DNA of 64,000 nucleotides, taken from the NCBI GenBank assembly GCA_002698425.1, contig NZXU01000086.1:1-64000 (forward strand), written 5' to 3'. The notes beneath the pieces were generated by a model. It was given only the letters and a program-made list of their open reading frames with translations, had not been told where the DNA came from and did no database searches. The first letter of the stretch is position 1. The number at the start of each line of letters is the position of its first letter. The DNA comes from Ahrensia sp. (GTDB lineage Bacteria > Pseudomonadota > Alphaproteobacteria > Rhizobiales > Rhizobiaceae). A program made the position numbers and the translations under genes. Of the stretch, positions 61,949 to 64,000 are shown piece by piece.

Positions 61949-63924
61949 TCCGCCGCCTCCTTCTGAGCAGGGGCCGCCGGCACGCGCTCGATGTCCCGGA
62001 TCTCCACGGTCGCCGCGATCTTGCCTTTCCGGCCGTCCTCGAAGATGACTTCCGTCTCGACATATTTCTCGGTCGAGCCGTCATAAAGCGCCTCGATCAG
62101 CGGCGCGTAGCGTTCGGCGATGAAGGAGCGGCGCACTTTTTGCGTGCGCGTCAGTTCGCCGTCATCGGCGTCCAGTTCCTTGTGCAGGACGAGGAACCGG
62201 GCGATCTGCGATCCCGCCATCGTGTCTTCGCTGGCGAGGTCGCGGTTCACCTGCGTCACATGCTCCTCCATCATCGCGTAGACGCGGGGATGCTGCGCCA
62301 GTTCCTGGTAGGAGGCATAGGAGATGTTGTTGCGCTCCGCCCAGTTGCCGACAGCCGTCAGGTCGATGTTCAGGAACACGGTGCAGACGTCGCGCCCGTC
62401 GCCGAAGGCCACGGCCTCCTTGATGTTCGGGAAGAATTTCAGCTTGTTTTCGATATATTTCGGCGCGAACAGGCTGCCGTCATTCAGCTTGCCGACATCC
62501 TTGGCCCGGTCGATGATCCGCAGATGGCCTTCATGGTCGAAGAAGCCGGCGTCGCCCGTATGCACCCAGTTGTCGTTGGTCTTGGTCTCGCGCGTCGCCT
62601 CTTCGTTCTTGTAGTAGCCGACGAAGACGCCCGGCGAGCGATACATGACCTCGCCATTCTCCTCGATGCGGATCTCCACATCCGGCGAGGGGCGTCCGAC
62701 CGTGTCGGCGCGGATTTCGCCGTCCGGCTGGGCGGAGATGTAAACCGAGGCCTCGGTCTGTCCGTAGAGCTGCTTCAGATTGAGGCCGAGCGAACGATAG
62801 AAGCGGAAGATTTCCGGACCGATCGCCTCGCCCGCCGTGTAACCGACCCGCATGCGCAGGAAACCCATCCGGTTCTTCAGCGGCCCGTAGACCAGGAATT
62901 CGCCGAGCCGGTATTTGAGCCGATCGAAAAAGCCGACCGTCTCGCCGTTCAGGATCGGTTCGCCGACCCGGCGCGCATGCGCCATGAAATGGTCGAACAT
63001 CCGCTTCTTCGTCGGCCCGGCATCCTCCATGCGCACCATCACGGCGGTCAGCATGTTCTCGAAGACACGCGGCGGCGCGAAGAAATAGGACGGCGCGATT
63101 TCGCGGCGGTCGGCGTCAACCGTCTCCGGGCTCTCCGGGCAACAGACGCAATAGCCGCCGACATAGGCCTGCGCATACGAGAAAACGTGGTCGCCGACCC
63201 AGGCGAGCGGCAGGTAGGACAGCACCGAATCCGCTTCCGTCAGACGGTCGAACGCGTTTCCGTTACGAGCCGAGATCACGAGATTGTCGAAGGACAGCAT
63301 GACACCCTTCGGCTTGCCGGTCGTGCCCGACGTGTAAAGCATGACCGCGAGGTCTTCCCCCTTGCCCGCCGCGATCCCCGCCTTCCACGCCGAATCGCCG
63401 TCCTTTGCGAAAATATCCCGCCCGGCCCGCTCGATCGCATCGATGGAATGGAGGTTGGTGTGATCGTAGTCGCGCAAGCCGCGCGCCTCGTCATAGACGA
63501 TCTTGTGCAGGTCCTTCAGTTCGTCGGTCATCGACAGGACCTTGTCGACCTGCTCCTGGTCCTGGCAAACGGCGAAGCGGACGCCGGCATGGTTCAGCAC
63601 ATAGACCATCTCCTCGGCGACCGAATCCGCATAGACCGGCACGGGCACGCCGCCCAGCGCCTGGACCGCGGCAAACGCCCAGTAGAGACGCGGGCGGTTA
63701 TGGCCGACGATCGCCACCTTGTCGCCGGACTGCAGCCCGATCGCCTGGAGCCCGAGCGAAAAGGCCCGGATCTCGTCGGCGAGTTCGGCCCAGCTCCAGC
63801 TTTTCCAGATGCCGTGATCCTTGTGCCGCATGGCGGTTCGCGAGCCGAACCGATCCGCGTTCAACAGCAGATATTGGGGAAAGGTGTGCGGAGCCTGCGC
63901 CCCGGCCTGCACCGTTGACGGCAT
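61945..63924 (-). CDS. Long-chain acyl-CoA synthetase-like AMP-dependent ligase
   Basis: A 659-residue adenylate-forming enzyme of the long-chain fatty acid-CoA ligase (FadD15/AasC-like) type. The P-loop-like motif is LYTSGTTGKPKGVMLSF, with QLYGQTEASVY and the hinge LRIIDRAKDVGKLNDGSLFA. It activates a fatty or arylalkanoic acid with CoA. First gene of the livGHMKF-ligase operon. The start at 63924 has GGGAGGAAAAG upstream. Co-transcription with an importer suggests uptake-coupled activation. Confidence 0.92.
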   Translation of the reverse strand: MPSTVQAGAQAPHTFPQYLLLNADRFGSRTAMRHKDHGIWKSWSWAELADEIRAFSLGLQAIGLQSGDKVAIVGHNRPRLYWAFAAVQALGGVPVPVYADSVAEEMVYVLNHAGVRFAVCQDQEQVDKVLSMTDELKDLHKIVYDEARGLRDYDHTNLHSIDAIERAGRDIFAKDGDSAWKAGIAAGKGEDLAVMLYTSGTTGKPKGVMLSFDNLVISARNGNAFDRLTEADSVLSYLPLAWVGDHVFSYAQAYVGGYCVCCPESPETVDADRREIAPSYFFAPPRVFENMLTAVMVRMEDAGPTKKRMFDHFMAHARRVGEPILNGETVGFFDRLKYRLGEFLVYGPLKNRMGFLRMRVGYTAGEAIGPEIFRFYRSLGLNLKQLYGQTEASVYISAQPDGEIRADTVGRPSPDVEIRIEENGEVMYRSPGVFVGYYKNEEATRETKTNDNWVHTGDAGFFDHEGHLRIIDRAKDVGKLNDGSLFAPKYIENKLKFFPNIKEAVAFGDGRDVCTVFLNIDLTAVGNWAERNNISYASYQELAQHPRVYAMMEEHVTQVNRDLASEDTMAGSQIARFLVLHKELDADDGELTRTQKVRRSFIAERYAPLIEALYDGSTEKYVETEVIFEDGRKGKIAATVEIRDIERVPAAPAQKEAAE

Positions 63925-64000
63925 AGTGTTCTTTTCCTCCCTTGTTTCGACCGCGCCCTCCTGCGCTTCCGAAACAACCCTGCGAACAGTATGCGCTCCT

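Noticed and set aside
61885..63918. A 677-codon open frame opposite the AMP-dependent ligase
   Set aside because: Antisense to a gene with intact catalytic motifs and a coupled operon; composition is that of a shadow frame.

Overview
The window is high-GC DNA from an alphaproteobacterium, most likely of the Rhizobiales (Hyphomicrobiales). The support is the gene families present, the GTTC-N7-GTTC LexA-type box at 4383-4397, and two intergenic repeats (26173-26219 and 34074-34180) of types I recall as dispersed in rhizobial genomes. Genes are densely packed with many ATGA stop/start overlaps. I see no insertion sequence, integrase, CRISPR array or prophage. The only RNA gene is a structurally odd tRNA-Cys at 4494-4571.

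Region 1 (1-12100) is mostly housekeeping and stand-alone genes: a truncated ornithine decarboxylase with an acetyltransferase; a two-gene DNA-repair operon (radical SAM protein plus DUF4130-UdgX) behind a candidate SOS box; tRNA-Cys; a WD40 protein; a CobW metal-chaperone GTPase; a renalase-like flavoprotein; and an 8-oxoguanine-deaminase/creatininase pair. Region 2 (12100-25300) carries regulators and small metabolic genes: MarR; LacI with a 2-hydroxyacid dehydrogenase; a LysR divergent from cupin/cyclophilin-like/SDR genes; an ECF sigma/anti-sigma pair with its probable target lipoprotein and an unusual hairpin on the sigma-factor ribosome site; an orphan TRAP binding protein; KDPG aldolase; a muramidase; and a glutathionyl-hydroquinone reductase.

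Region 3 (25400-43600) holds trhO overlapping an orphan ureD, a diguanylate cyclase, a five-gene aromatic-degradation operon (FAH hydrolase, MBL-fold protein, FAD hydroxylase, DUF2783, VOC), and a divergent pair of operons around an IclR regulator. One arm is tctCBA, aldehyde dehydrogenase and a Tm-1-like protein; the other is iclR, a HAD hydrolase and an omega-aminotransferase. Together they look like uptake and oxidation of a carboxylate or amino acid.

Region 4 (43600-48000) is a compact module of cytochrome P450, glutamine-synthetase-like gamma-glutamyl-amine ligase and 2Fe-2S ferredoxin, with a divergent class I glutamine amidotransferase and a GntR regulator. The content recalls mycobacterial piperidine/pyrrolidine utilisation loci and suggests oxidative amine catabolism. 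Region 5 (48000-55500) is a homoprotocatechuate meta-cleavage operon (hpaR divergent from hpaF-E-D, a second unrelated extradiol dioxygenase, an aromatic amino acid decarboxylase, then hpaG-H). It carries two non-homologous ring-cleavage enzymes that apparently act on the same substrate. Region 6 (55480-63924) is a branched-chain-type ABC transporter (LivGHMKF) flanked by two acyl-CoA/aryl-CoA ligases, consistent with uptake and CoA activation of an aromatic or fatty acid.

Best leads: the SOS-box-linked rSAM/UdgX operon, the P450/gamma-glutamylation module, the doubled extradiol dioxygenase, the hairpin that buries the ECF sigma ribosome-binding site, and the aberrant tRNA-Cys.
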